This document shows positions 1-7,704 of a DNA stretch of 26,852 nucleotides, one piece after another. Below the pieces are notes generated by a model. The model had not been told where the DNA came from and ran no database searches. It saw only the letters and a program-made list of their open reading frames with translations. The stretch's first letter is position 1; each line of letters starts with the position of its first letter. The position numbers and the translations under genes were made by a program. The DNA comes from CAZZCN01 sp964652975 (GTDB lineage: Bacteria; Bacillota; Clostridia; Saccharofermentanales; UBA5734). The stretch covers positions 1-26,852 of the forward strand of contig CAZZCN010000045.1 in the NCBI GenBank assembly GCA_964652975.1, written 5' to 3'.

Positions 1-96
1 TTATACCAAAATATTGAAAATATCCCAAATAAATTGAAAATATTTCATTCCAATATTATTTCTCAAAAACAGACATTTTTTGACCATTTTGTCATT

Positions 97-144
97 AAAA
101 AAGGCCGGTAAAACTGACTTTCTCTAAGTCTGTCTTACAGGCCT
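97..144 (-). terminator. Rho-independent terminator of nagB
   Basis: Read on the minus strand, a long hairpin (arms starting AGGCC and ending GGCCT, about 19 bp with three mismatches, loop AGAG) is followed by six T residues. It lies about 120 bases after the nagB stop. No gene is visible between it and the window edge (bases 1-96 are AT-rich only). Confidence 0.8.
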
Positions 145-213
145 GAATCAACATGAGGTTTCTTTGATTGTTTACATGATTGATTATTTGCTTTTATTTG
201 ATTATTTGGTTGT

Positions 214-247
214 TTGACTGATTGATTGACTGATTGATTGACTGATG
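214..247. repeat. 12-bp tandem repeat downstream of nagB
   Basis: The unit TTGACTGATTGA occurs nearly three times in a row, between the nagB stop codon and its terminator, so it would be transcribed in the 3' untranslated region. The wider stretch 160-246 is a degenerate run of TGATT-like words. It is probably replication-slippage sequence; no function is evident. Confidence 0.6.
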
Positions 248-261
248 ATTATGCCGTTATT

Positions 262-987
262 CTATAGCATAGAGGCGGCAGCTTCGTCAATCAGTATTGT
301 GACATCAGGGTGGAATTGCAAAATTGATGCGGGACAATCGGGAGTGATCTTCTTCGCTATCATCTCTCTGACAGCAGTTGCCTTTTCATATCCAGATGCG
401 ACAAGTACGATTTTACGTGCCCTCATAATAGTTCCAATACCCATGCTTATAGCTTCTCTCGGCTCCTCGTCGAGTGTGTGGAAATATATTGCGTTCGCCT
501 CTCTTGTGCTTTCGCTGAGTTCTGCAAGATAAGTGTATGGTGAAAAATGATCACCTGGCTCATTGAAACCTATGTGCCCATTCCTGCCAAGACCCAATAG
601 TTGGATGTCAATACCGCCACATTTATCAATAAACTTCTCGTAGCGCTTGCATTCAGGAAACACCTCAACGGCTGTTCCATCAGGAACGTATAGAGATTCA
701 GTTGGCATGTTAATTAAATCGACCAGATTCGTCTTGATAAAATTGTAATGGCTCTGCTGGTGGTCCTTGTCAAATCCCCAGTATTCGTCAAGATTAAAAA
801 TTCTCACTTTGCTGAAATCCAGGTCGCCTGCGTCATAGTGGTCAACGAGTGATGCATAAACACCGAGTGCGGTGCTGCCGGTTGCTGTTCCCATAATAGT
901 AGTCGGTTTGGTAATGATCTGACTTGCAATAATATACGCCGCAATTTTTCTTACCTGATCATAGTCTGGAAATACTTGTATGTTCAT
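262..987 (-). CDS. nagB: Glucosamine-6-phosphate deaminase NagB
   Basis: Converts glucosamine 6-phosphate to fructose 6-phosphate and ammonia in the cytoplasm, feeding amino sugars into glycolysis. The 241-residue length matches Firmicute NagB. Visible family motifs are the phosphate-binding MGTATGST (about 32-39), NLDEYWG (65-71, with the catalytic Asp67) and GLGRNGHIGFNEPG (132-145, with His138 and Glu143). The reading frame is open to 1140, but the ATG at 987 is preceded by CCGAGGAGGG at good spacing and starts exactly at the family N-terminus, so that start is used. The gene appears monocistronic, with its own promoter, a palindromic operator candidate over the -35 and a strong terminator, so it is probably induced or repressed by an amino-sugar regulator encoded elsewhere. 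Confidence 0.95.
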   Translation of the reverse strand: MNIQVFPDYDQVRKIAAYIIASQIITKPTTIMGTATGSTALGVYASLVDHYDAGDLDFSKVRIFNLDEYWGFDKDHQQSHYNFIKTNLVDLINMPTESLYVPDGTAVEVFPECKRYEKFIDKCGGIDIQLLGLGRNGHIGFNEPGDHFSPYTYLAELSESTREANAIYFHTLDEEPREAISMGIGTIMRARKIVLVASGYEKATAVREMIAKKITPDCPASILQFHPDVTILIDEAAASML

Positions 988-1023
988 AATTTTAACCCTC
1001 CTCGGTAATTTTTGCTTAAAATT

Positions 1024-1052
1024 ATTATAACCGATACACAGATATTTGTGAA
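1024..1052 (-). promoter_or_regulatory. nagB sigma-A promoter
   Basis: On the minus strand, TTCACA (1047-1052) and a consensus TATAAT (1024-1029) are separated by 17 bases, with the nagB start about 37 bases below the -10. Five of six -35 bases and all -10 bases match the vegetative consensus. Confidence 0.75.
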
Positions 1053-1064
1053 TGACAAATATCT
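1040..1064. promoter_or_regulatory. Palindromic operator candidate over the nagB -35
   Basis: Half-sites AGATATTTGT and ACAAATATCT form a perfect 10-bp inverted repeat around a 5-base centre. It covers the -35 element and lies upstream of the expected transcription start, so it is a DNA site rather than an RNA hairpin. Dimeric repressors such as GntR, LacI or ROK regulators bind sites of this shape. The sequence is not one I recognise as a known NagR box. Confidence 0.55.
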
Positions 1065-1168
1065 TATAAAGCGATAATTTATTGAGAAATTGGTTTTTTG
1101 TTTCCAGGTCTCGGATTTTTATATACTTGAATTGCAACACTTTTTTTATAATCTCTAAATTCAGTAAT

Positions 1169-1196
1169 CAAAAAGCGTCGGTTTCGACGCTTTTTG
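1169..1196 (-). terminator. Terminator after gatB
   Basis: A perfect 12-bp inverted repeat (CAAAAAGCGTCG / CGACGCTTTTTG) surrounds a 4-base loop, with the T-tract built into the right arm. It lies about 120 bases after the gatB stop and before the nagB promoter, so it most likely ends the aspS-gatCAB transcript. Its symmetry lets it act in either direction. The rest of 988-1316 shows only the nagB control sites. Confidence 0.8.
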
Positions 1197-1316
1197 TGAT
1201 TTTAGAACTAAATATTTTCAAAATATTTCACAATTGATGTATTTCAATAAAATCATTATCTACTTAATTTGCTACACTTTCTTTTGATAATTCATACTCC
1301 AAGAAATACTAATATT

Positions 1317-2756
1317 TCAAATTTTATCGAGCTCCTCCTTGAGTTTTTCGTTTACCACTCCCGGGGAAGCCTTTCCTTTCATCTGCCGCATTATCTGTCC
1401 GACAAGGAATGAAAAAGCCTTGTCCTTGCCGCTTTTATAGTCTGCAACTGCGCTTTGATTGGCGGCAATTATTTCTCTGATGCATACTCCGATACCCGCT
1501 TCGTCGCAAATCTGTTCAAGCGAGTGCTCCTTGATATACTCGTCCGGGTCGATATGGTTTACAACTAGTTCGTTCATAATCTGTTTGGCAGCATTTCGGT
1601 TTATCTTACCTTCAGCCAGCAATACAAGTGTTCTGGCAAAATAGTGCGGTTTGATGTCCAGATCATATACTTCCTTGTCAGCATCCTTTAGCGCCTTCAA
1701 AATGTCGCCTTTGATCCAATTAGATGTCTCCTTTGGATCACACCCTTCTAAAATGGCATTTTCAAACAAAATAGCGGTTTTGATGCTGGATGTCAAAATA
1801 TCGATGTCCAGGTCCGGCAGATTGTAGTCATTCTTGTATCTTGTTTTTTTCTCATCGATAAGTTCAGGCAGTCCACCCTTTAACTCCGCAATCCAATCCT
1901 TGGTGATTTCGAAAGGCAGAAGGTCCGGTTCGGGGAAATATCTGTAGTCCTGAGCATTTTCCTTGCTGCGCATTGCAAACGAGGAGTCTTTGTTTTCGTC
2001 CCATCGTCTGGTCTGCTGTATGATTTTTTTGCCGGATTCGATAACTTCGATCTGTCTTTTCGCCTCTTCGTCAATGGCGCGGGCAATCGCTTTGAGCGAG
2101 TTCATGTTTTTCATTTCGGTTCTGGTGCCGAGTTCGGCTTGACCATAAGGTCTGACCGAAAGGTTGATGTCCGCTCTCATGGATCCCTCCTGCATCTTGC
2201 AGTCCGAAACATCAAGATACTCTAACACGGATTTCAGCTTGGTGATATATGCAATCGCCTCTTCACTGCTTCTCATATCCGGTTCACTTACTATTTCAAG
2301 AAGAGGAACTCCACAGCGGTTGTAATCTACAAGAGTTTTATCCTCCCATGGGTCGTGTATAAGCTTGCCGGCGTCTTCTTCCATGTGGATTTCATGGATT
2401 CTGACAGTCTTTTTCGTACCGTTTGGCAGATTTATTTCAAGCTCTCCGTTCTGGCAGATCGGCAGGTAGAGCTGAGATATCTGATATGCCTTAGGAAGGT
2501 CCGGGTAAAAATAGTTCTTGCGATCGAATTTAAAATATTCTGTAATGCTGCATCCTGTGGCTAATCCTGTTAAAACTGCGTACTCCAGAACCTTTTTGTT
2601 AAGTACCGGTAAAACACCTGGCATACCTGTACAGACAGGACAGCAAAGTGTGTTAGGCGGCTCTTTGAATTTTACTGCACAACCGCAGAATATTTTGGAC
2701 TTTGTGGATAATTCAACATGGACTTCAAGTCCGATTACTGTTTCGTATTTTGTCAT
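1317..2756 (-). CDS. gatB: Aspartyl/glutamyl-tRNA amidotransferase subunit B
   Basis: GatB is the kinase and tRNA-binding subunit of GatCAB. It phosphorylates the side chain of mischarged Asp-tRNA(Asn) or Glu-tRNA(Gln), which is then amidated. The 479-residue length is normal. The N-terminus carries ETVIGLEVHVEL (5-16) and a CGC...CCPVC cysteine set (about 24-42) that fits the zinc site of many GatB proteins. The PROSITE-type signature FYPDLPKAYQISQ follows, and the tail has the YqeY-like helical domain that contacts tRNA. The ATG at 2756 overlaps the gatA stop by 4 bases (ATGA) behind GGAGG, so translation is probably coupled. It is the last gene of aspS-gatC-gatA-gatB. Confidence 0.97.
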   Translation of the reverse strand: MTKYETVIGLEVHVELSTKSKIFCGCAVKFKEPPNTLCCPVCTGMPGVLPVLNKKVLEYAVLTGLATGCSITEYFKFDRKNYFYPDLPKAYQISQLYLPICQNGELEINLPNGTKKTVRIHEIHMEEDAGKLIHDPWEDKTLVDYNRCGVPLLEIVSEPDMRSSEEAIAYITKLKSVLEYLDVSDCKMQEGSMRADINLSVRPYGQAELGTRTEMKNMNSLKAIARAIDEEAKRQIEVIESGKKIIQQTRRWDENKDSSFAMRSKENAQDYRYFPEPDLLPFEITKDWIAELKGGLPELIDEKKTRYKNDYNLPDLDIDILTSSIKTAILFENAILEGCDPKETSNWIKGDILKALKDADKEVYDLDIKPHYFARTLVLLAEGKINRNAAKQIMNELVVNHIDPDEYIKEHSLEQICDEAGIGVCIREIIAANQSAVADYKSGKDKAFSFLVGQIMRQMKGKASPGVVNEKLKEELDKI

Positions 2757-4279
2757 ATTGCCTTACCTCCGCTAACTGCCTGTGAAGGTTTTTTTGTGTG
2801 AAAATCTGTGTGCTTCTGATAAACGCCCGCGATAAAAAGCAACGTGTCTTCATCGAAAGCTTTTCCCATCAGCTGCATTCCTATTGGCATTCCTTTCATG
2901 TCAAATCCTGAAGGTATTGAAAGCGCCGGAAGGCCTGTCATATTAGCTGTTACAGTAAAAATATCGTTTAAGTACATCTTGAGAGGATCCTTGAGACTCT
3001 CACCTAGTTTAGGTGCTGTATCCTGTGATGTCGGACACAAAACCGCATCATATCCTGCCAGGACTTTGTCGAAATCCCTTTTGATCAAGCCTTTTATTTT
3101 CAGTGCTGTCTTGTAATATGCATCAAAATATCCTGAGCTGAGAACAAACGATCCCAATAGGATTCTTCTCATGACTTCATTTCCGAAATTCTCGGTTCTT
3201 GTCTTGAAATACAATTCTGAAAGGTCAGTTGCATTTGATGACTTTGCACCATATTTTACTCCATCATACCTTGCAAGGTTTGAACTGGCTTCAGCACCAG
3301 CCAGGATATAGTAGGCAGGTACGGCGAATCTCATGGAATCGACCTTGACCTCTTCGCATATTCCTCCGAGTTCTTCAATTTTTGCTACAAAAGATTTTAC
3401 AGAGGCCCTCACATCAGGACTTACCTTATCACTAAGTGAGTCGCTTAACACTGCAATTTTCCTCCCCTTGAGCGGTAAATCTGATTTTTCAGACTCTTCA
3501 AGTGATTTGACCAGAATTTTGTAATGATTAGTGTTTTCTTTGATAATGCAGGTTGAATCTTTCTTGTCCGGTCCTTGTATTCCGTCAAGCAAAGCGGCAA
3601 TATCCTCAACATGTGCTGCGATTGGTCCGATCTGGTCTAGTGACGATGCATATGCGATAAGACCATACCTTGAGACTGAACCATAGGTTGGCTTTAAGCC
3701 ACTTACTCCGCAAAACGATGCTGGCTGCCTCACGGATCCACCCGTGTCCGAACCAAGCGCCAGATAAGCCATGCCTGAAGCAACAGCGGCTACACTTCCA
3801 CCGCTTGAACCGCCGGCGGAATATTCGCTGTTCCAAGGATTTGTAACCACGCCGAAAGCCCCTGTCTCACTTGTGCTTCCCATCGCAAACTCGTCCATGT
3901 TGCATTTGCCCGTGATAATCATCAGGTTGTTTTCCATTTTATCAATGACATGTGCTGAATATGGCGGTATGAAATTAGCAAGAATATTGGAAGCGCAGGT
4001 AGTAGGCACCCCTTTGGTACATATGTTGTCCTTGACTGCAACCATCATGCCCGCAAGCGAGTTGTTAGCGACACTACCGGAATCAATCTGTTCCTGGACT
4101 ATTTTAGCCTTTGCACGATAAATTTCCGGTTCAAAATTCAAAAATGCGTTTATCTCCTTGTTTTGTCTGGCTTGCTGCATAATAACATGCTCCAGAACTT
4201 CCGAAACACTGATGTCTTTTTGCAATATATGACGGCTTATCGCTACTGCCGAATCATTATACAGGTCTATGTTTTTCAT
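2753..4279 (-). CDS. gatA: Aspartyl/glutamyl-tRNA amidotransferase subunit A
   Basis: GatA is the amidase-signature subunit that hydrolyses glutamine and passes ammonia to GatB. The Ser-cisSer-Lys triad is visible by alignment to known GatA: Lys83 in AVKDN, Ser158 in the GGSSGGS loop and Ser182 in SDTGGS. The block from about 154 to 215 is the amidase signature. The 508-residue length is slightly above the usual 480-490. The ATG at 4279 follows an AGGGGAA ribosome site and lies 13 bases after gatC. The gene ends in the gatB start codon. No key residue is missing, so the complex should be active. Confidence 0.97.
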   Translation of the reverse strand: MKNIDLYNDSAVAISRHILQKDISVSEVLEHVIMQQARQNKEINAFLNFEPEIYRAKAKIVQEQIDSGSVANNSLAGMMVAVKDNICTKGVPTTCASNILANFIPPYSAHVIDKMENNLMIITGKCNMDEFAMGSTSETGAFGVVTNPWNSEYSAGGSSGGSVAAVASGMAYLALGSDTGGSVRQPASFCGVSGLKPTYGSVSRYGLIAYASSLDQIGPIAAHVEDIAALLDGIQGPDKKDSTCIIKENTNHYKILVKSLEESEKSDLPLKGRKIAVLSDSLSDKVSPDVRASVKSFVAKIEELGGICEEVKVDSMRFAVPAYYILAGAEASSNLARYDGVKYGAKSSNATDLSELYFKTRTENFGNEVMRRILLGSFVLSSGYFDAYYKTALKIKGLIKRDFDKVLAGYDAVLCPTSQDTAPKLGESLKDPLKMYLNDIFTVTANMTGLPALSIPSGFDMKGMPIGMQLMGKAFDEDTLLFIAGVYQKHTDFHTKKPSQAVSGGKAI

Positions 4280-4292
4280 ATTATCAATTCCC

Positions 4293-4580
4293 CTATTCTA
4301 TCGCCTTTGGAGCCACAAAATACCCGTCTTTTGATTCCGGTGCATTTGCAAGCAATTCTGCATTGTTCATTGATGCCATTGCTACGTCATCCCGGAATGC
4401 ATTAGTGTCGGAAAAAGCGTGAGACATTGGTTCTATGCCTTCCAAATCAGCCTCTTTAAGTATTTTCATATATTCGATTATCTCTTCAAGATCTTTTTTT
4501 AGCGGACCCGCCTTGTCCGGGTTCAATTCCAGCTTCGCCAGTTCAAAAATATATTTTAGCATTTCGTCTGTAATTATCAT
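4293..4580 (-). CDS. gatC: Aspartyl/glutamyl-tRNA amidotransferase subunit C
   Basis: GatC is the small belt-like subunit that stabilises GatA on GatB. The 95-residue length, the start LKYIFELAKLEL, and the conserved tail region (EPMSH..., FRDDVA..., ELLANAPESKDGYFVAPK) are typical of the family. A strong AAGGAGG ribosome site precedes the ATG at 4580. The gene is 89 bases after aspS and 13 before gatA, in the common gatC-gatA-gatB order. Confidence 0.95.
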   Translation of the reverse strand: MIITDEMLKYIFELAKLELNPDKAGPLKKDLEEIIEYMKILKEADLEGIEPMSHAFSDTNAFRDDVAMASMNNAELLANAPESKDGYFVAPKAIE

Positions 4581-4669
4581 TTGCTTAACCTCCTTAACCT
4601 TATTTATATTTGCAAAAAATGATTGTCATTTGGTTTGTTTATCAGATATTTTATTTGCTTGTTATAATC

Positions 4670-6034
4670 TTATGGGTCGAGTCTTGTCCTGTCCCTTGGG
4701 AACATCGTGGCTGCACGTATATTGCTTTCGCCGATGAGCTTCATTGTAAGTCTTTCCAGTCCAATGCCAAGTCCGCCGTGTGGAGGCATTCCGTATTTGT
4801 GAATCATGAGATATGATGTGAAATCATCAGGATTCATACCTCTGTCGATGATTTTGTCCCTCTGCTGTATATAATCATGAATTCTCTGTCCACCGGTTGT
4901 TATCTCCATGCCACCGAAAAGCAAGTCAAAACTCAACGTATATTTAGGGTCTTCGGAATCATCCATCGCGTAAAACGGACGCTTTTTTGACGGATAATGC
5001 GTAACAAAAACAAAATCGCTTCCATATTCCTCTTTGAAATACTGGCCAATCAAAATCTCTTCTTCAGGCTGCAAGTCATAAGGATCTTTTATCGTCCTGT
5101 TATATTTTTTGCTAACCATTTCTTTTGCTGTATCAAATCGGACTGTAGGTATCTCGTCGAATTGCGGTATCTCGATTTTTAAAATAGCTATCTCTGTCTT
5201 ATACTCTTCACGTAAAAGGTTAAATGCATACTTAAGCAATGCTGTTTCCATATTCATTATGTCAGAAAAATCATCAATGTATCCCATTTCGAAGTCCAAG
5301 CTGGTATACTCGTTAAGATGTCTTGTCGTATTATGTTTTTCCGCACGAAAAACCGGTCCCGCCTCGAAAACCCTGTCATAGACGCCTACCATGGTCTGCT
5401 TGTAGAACTGGGGGCTCTGTGCTAAAAAGGCTTTCTGTCCGAAATAGTCAAGTTTGAAAATATTGCTCCCGCCTTCGGCACCTGCTGCAACAATCTTCGG
5501 GGAACGTATCTCTACAAAATCCTGTGAATGAAGAAAATCTCTAAATCCTCTTAAAATACCTTCCTGGATTTTGAATATCGCACGTTCTTTTACATGACGC
5601 AAAGTAACCGAGCGGTTGTTGAGATTGGTATCTATGTTAAGATTCAGATTGTATTTGTTAAGTGAAATATGCTGTTCGTCATAAGGTGTCGACAAAACGG
5701 TGATTTCATCGATAACGATTTCGAAACCGTTAGGTGCCCTTTGCTCTGATCTTAGTTTACCCAAAATTCTTATGTTTGAGTTTTCCATAATCGGTGTTTT
5801 CAAAGAGTCTATCTGCTCTTGTTGTGCAACCGTCTGAATCAGACCACTTCCCGTTCTTAGTACGATAAATAAAAATTCCTTGAAATCACGGATTACATGT
5901 ACTGCTCCAGCAACGCAAACCTCGAACTTGATATCATCAAGAGTCTTGCCTGTGCTATTCGTTTCCTCGATAAATTTCTGGATATCCTTGATCTGCCATA
6001 TTTTCTTTTCTATTACGCCATTGCACTTTTTCAT
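4670..6034 (-). CDS. aspS: Archaeal-type aspartyl-tRNA synthetase (AspRS2, probably non-discriminating)
   Basis: Class II synthetase that charges aspartate to tRNA. At 454 residues it is far shorter than bacterial AspRS (about 590, with a GAD insertion) and is of the archaeal/eukaryotic type. It has an OB-fold anticodon domain (about 35-120), the AspRS-type QSPQFYKQ (206-213; AsnRS has SGQLY here), motif 2 FRAEKHNTTRHLNE (229-242), motif 3 GLGIGLERL (421-429) and an FPRD...RLDP end. Co-transcription with gatCAB suggests it also makes Asp-tRNA(Asn) for amidation; that specificity is inferred, not read from a diagnostic residue. A T-box leader lies upstream. The ATG at 6034 has a modest GAAAGG site. 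Confidence 0.9.
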   Translation of the reverse strand: MKKCNGVIEKKIWQIKDIQKFIEETNSTGKTLDDIKFEVCVAGAVHVIRDFKEFLFIVLRTGSGLIQTVAQQEQIDSLKTPIMENSNIRILGKLRSEQRAPNGFEIVIDEITVLSTPYDEQHISLNKYNLNLNIDTNLNNRSVTLRHVKERAIFKIQEGILRGFRDFLHSQDFVEIRSPKIVAAGAEGGSNIFKLDYFGQKAFLAQSPQFYKQTMVGVYDRVFEAGPVFRAEKHNTTRHLNEYTSLDFEMGYIDDFSDIMNMETALLKYAFNLLREEYKTEIAILKIEIPQFDEIPTVRFDTAKEMVSKKYNRTIKDPYDLQPEEEILIGQYFKEEYGSDFVFVTHYPSKKRPFYAMDDSEDPKYTLSFDLLFGGMEITTGGQRIHDYIQQRDKIIDRGMNPDDFTSYLMIHKYGMPPHGGLGIGLERLTMKLIGESNIRAATMFPRDRTRLDP

Positions 6035-6084
6035 ATTACAGTTTACCTTTCTATTTTACGCAGTATATTTTATCTGATTCAGCG

Positions 6085-6114
6085 GTTATAATTTACAATT
6101 TACTTTTGGTGCAA
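6085..6114 (-). promoter_or_regulatory. Possible second promoter between T-box and aspS
   Basis: TTGCAC (6109-6114), an 18-base spacer and TATAAC (6085-6090) read on the minus strand, downstream of the T-box terminator. If real, it would give T-box-independent expression. The region is very AT-rich, so chance occurrence is possible. Confidence 0.3.
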
Positions 6115-6212
6115 AATGATAAAACTCTATTCGTTAAAATTTATTTTCACATTTTACTCCATATCTAGTTTTTATTTTTACAGGCTATTCCTTCTGCCTA
6201 TCGTATAAATAC

Positions 6213-6247
6213 AAAAAAAAATCCCGAAGATATTAACATCTTCGGGA
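6213..6247 (-). terminator. T-box regulated terminator
   Basis: A perfect 10-bp stem (TCCCGAAGAT / ATCTTCGGGA) with a 6-base loop is followed by nine T residues on the minus strand. It starts 8 bases after the T-box core, the normal position for the switchable terminator of a T-box leader. Confidence 0.92.
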
Positions 6248-6480
6248 CGAATTTACTCGTGGTACCACCCAAATTGATTAAAATAAATCGATAACGATAT
6301 GCTTTAATCCACTCTTTGCACTTAACGCTTTGCTTACGTGTAAACCTATGATAAATCGTTCGGTATACCGGCTCTAGAGTGTTGTGCAGTTCTGTCGTTC
6401 GATACCAAAGTTCTCAGTCTACCGACTTTGGCTCCCTGTAAAGCGTTTCAGACGCAGTCTCCGTCACAGCCTTTTTCATT
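6213..6480 (-). ncRNA. T-box leader (riboswitch) of the aspS-gatCAB operon
   Basis: A T-box RNA senses uncharged tRNA and lets transcription pass when the tRNA is not aminoacylated. The core GGGTGGTACCACGAG (6256-6270) is an almost exact T-box motif and is followed by a classic terminator. Upstream, CCAAAG/CTTTGG (6426-6431 with 6405-6410) forms the distal part of Stem I below an AGGGAG bulge. Four bases proximal to it comes GAACGAC (6394-6400), at the expected specifier position. This contains GAA (Glu) overlapping AAC (Asn), then GAC (Asp). The overlapping GAAC recalls the dual tRNA(Asn)/tRNA(Glu) specifier reported for the C. acetobutylicum transamidation operon. The leader 5' end is inferred from the promoter just upstream. 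The exact lower Stem I pairing was not resolved by eye. Confidence 0.93.
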
Positions 6481-6487
6481 TTGATTG

Positions 6488-6516
6488 ATGATATCACAGA
6501 ATTTTTGCTTTTGCAA
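6488..6516 (-). promoter_or_regulatory. Promoter of the T-box/aspS-gatCAB operon
   Basis: TTGCAA (6511-6516) and TATCAT (6488-6493) with a 17-base spacer lie immediately upstream of the first structured part of the T-box leader, placing transcription start near 6480. Confidence 0.7.
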
Positions 6517-6610
6517 GAAATTTTTGAACTTGCAAATTTGATGCTTCTAATAAATCGTATTACATAACAGTTCCACAATATTGTAGTGAGCAACCGGCTT
6601 ATCAGAATTT

Positions 6611-6635
6611 GCAATGTGCAAAAATTGCACATTGC
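6611..6635 (-). terminator. Terminator-like hairpin after pgeF
   Basis: A perfect 10-bp stem (GCAATGTGCA / TGCACATTGC) with a 5-base loop starts about 31 bases after the pgeF stop. The T-run is better on the plus strand (GTTTTTC) than on the minus strand (AAATTC), so termination of pgeF is likely but inefficient, or it works in both directions. Confidence 0.5.
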
Positions 6636-6666
6636 GTTTTTCTTCAAGTTCATTTTAAATTCTTAA

Positions 6667-7704
6667 TTATTTACTTTGGTTGGATTGTGCTTTAATCCCG
6701 ATGATTCCCGCCATGCCGCCACGCTTGCCGTTGGTGGCTCTGTGTGAAAAGAGCCATTCATGGTTGCATTTCGTGCAAATATCTGCTATTTCAATTTGAT
6801 TTTGAGGAATCCCTTCTGCTATCATGAAATTTCGATTGATATTTTGAAGGTTGATATAATATTTATTTGTTGTATTTATATTATCAACCTTGATTATGTT
6901 ATCGACGATGTTCGTATTTTCGAAATAGTTTTTATTCTCGCTGTTGTTCTTGCTTTTACCATAGTTTGCGGTTTCACTGTTGTTTGCGGTTTTACCATTG
7001 TTTGCAGTTTCACTGTTGTTTGCGGTTTTACCATTGTTTGCGGTTTCACTATTGTTTGTGTTTTCATTTTCGTAAATCTTTGCAGCTATGCAGTTATCGA
7101 TTATTTCAGATGGCAATGCAAGAAATTCTTTTGCTACGCTTTCATCTGTCTCAAAGCAGCAAGCACCTATGCTTGGGCCTATAGCAGCGTAAATGTCCTT
7201 AGGGTTGGAATTGTAAATCTTCTTCATTTCAGCTATAGTTTTTGCGGCTATCCCGCCTACTGTGCCTCTCCAACCTGCATGAGAAGTCGCCACCACTTTG
7301 TTGACTGGGTCGACAAAAAACAGCGGAACACAGTCCGCGTACAGTGTTACAAGGGATGTTCCAAGGGAATTGGTTATCAGTCCATCAACGTCATGCCATG
7401 GTTTGGGCTTGAAAATTCCTTTGCCACGATCGTCCGCATCAACTGAAATGACATTGCACGTGTGTGTCTGATCGCCAAATACAAGTGATTCGGCTTCAAT
7501 ACCTAAGGCATTGCAGAAAATCCTGTAATTTTCTATTATTCTGTCTCTGTCGTCTCCTGTTGAAAACGTCAGATTCATCGTAGAATAAATCCCGTCGCTT
7601 ATTCCGCCGATGCGGGTTGAAAAGCCATGGTACAGAAAATCAAATTTTTCAAAACTTGGAAACGTCAGGTATTCAACATCATTGACTTTGTTTGACTTCA
7701 TCAT
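6667..7704 (-). CDS. pgeF: PgeF/YfiH-family copper-laccase-fold protein with Asn-rich insertion
   Basis: Member of the YfiH/YlmD family, annotated variously as peptidoglycan editing factor, polyphenol oxidase and purine nucleoside phosphorylase. The metal-site residues are intact: His81 in GDQTHT, Cys125 in YADCVPLFF and His142 in SHAGWRG; IGPSIGACCFE follows at about 175-185. The C-terminal ICTKCNHEWLFSHR block is also typical. At 345 residues it is about 65 longer than relatives. The excess is a repetitive Asn/Thr/Ser/Lys insert (about 212-280) between two conserved core segments. The ATG at 7704 lies inside the end of the upstream NYN gene (26-base overlap) with only a weak purine-rich ribosome site, so coupling is likely. 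Confidence 0.88.
   Translation of the reverse strand: MMKSNKVNDVEYLTFPSFEKFDFLYHGFSTRIGGISDGIYSTMNLTFSTGDDRDRIIENYRIFCNALGIEAESLVFGDQTHTCNVISVDADDRGKGIFKPKPWHDVDGLITNSLGTSLVTLYADCVPLFFVDPVNKVVATSHAGWRGTVGGIAAKTIAEMKKIYNSNPKDIYAAIGPSIGACCFETDESVAKEFLALPSEIIDNCIAAKIYENENTNNSETANNGKTANNSETANNGKTANNSETANYGKSKNNSENKNYFENTNIVDNIIKVDNINTTNKYYINLQNINRNFMIAEGIPQNQIEIADICTKCNHEWLFSHRATNGKRGGMAGIIGIKAQSNQSK
6965..7054 (-). repeat. 18-bp in-frame tandem repeats inside pgeF
   Basis: Five consecutive 18-bp units alternate between two forms (plus-strand TTTGCGGTTTCACTGTTG and TTTGCGGTTTTACCATTG), making a 36-bp higher-order repeat. In the protein they read as alternating TANNSE and TANNGK. The period is a multiple of three, so copy-number change keeps the frame. 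Confidence 0.9.

Noticed and set aside
6414..6653. A 79-codon minus-strand open frame upstream of aspS
   Set aside because: It overlaps the T-box promoter and Stem I, has no family resemblance, and is fully explained by the leader RNA.
6965..7054. Regular 36-bp periodic repeats as a possible CRISPR array
   Set aside because: Units are directly adjacent without spacers and lie in frame inside a coding sequence.
6760..7446. A 228-codon plus-strand open frame with repetitive Val/Phe/Cys text
   Set aside because: It is the antisense of the pgeF repeat region. The long frame arises because the minus-strand repeats lack stops in both directions, and it has no ribosome site.
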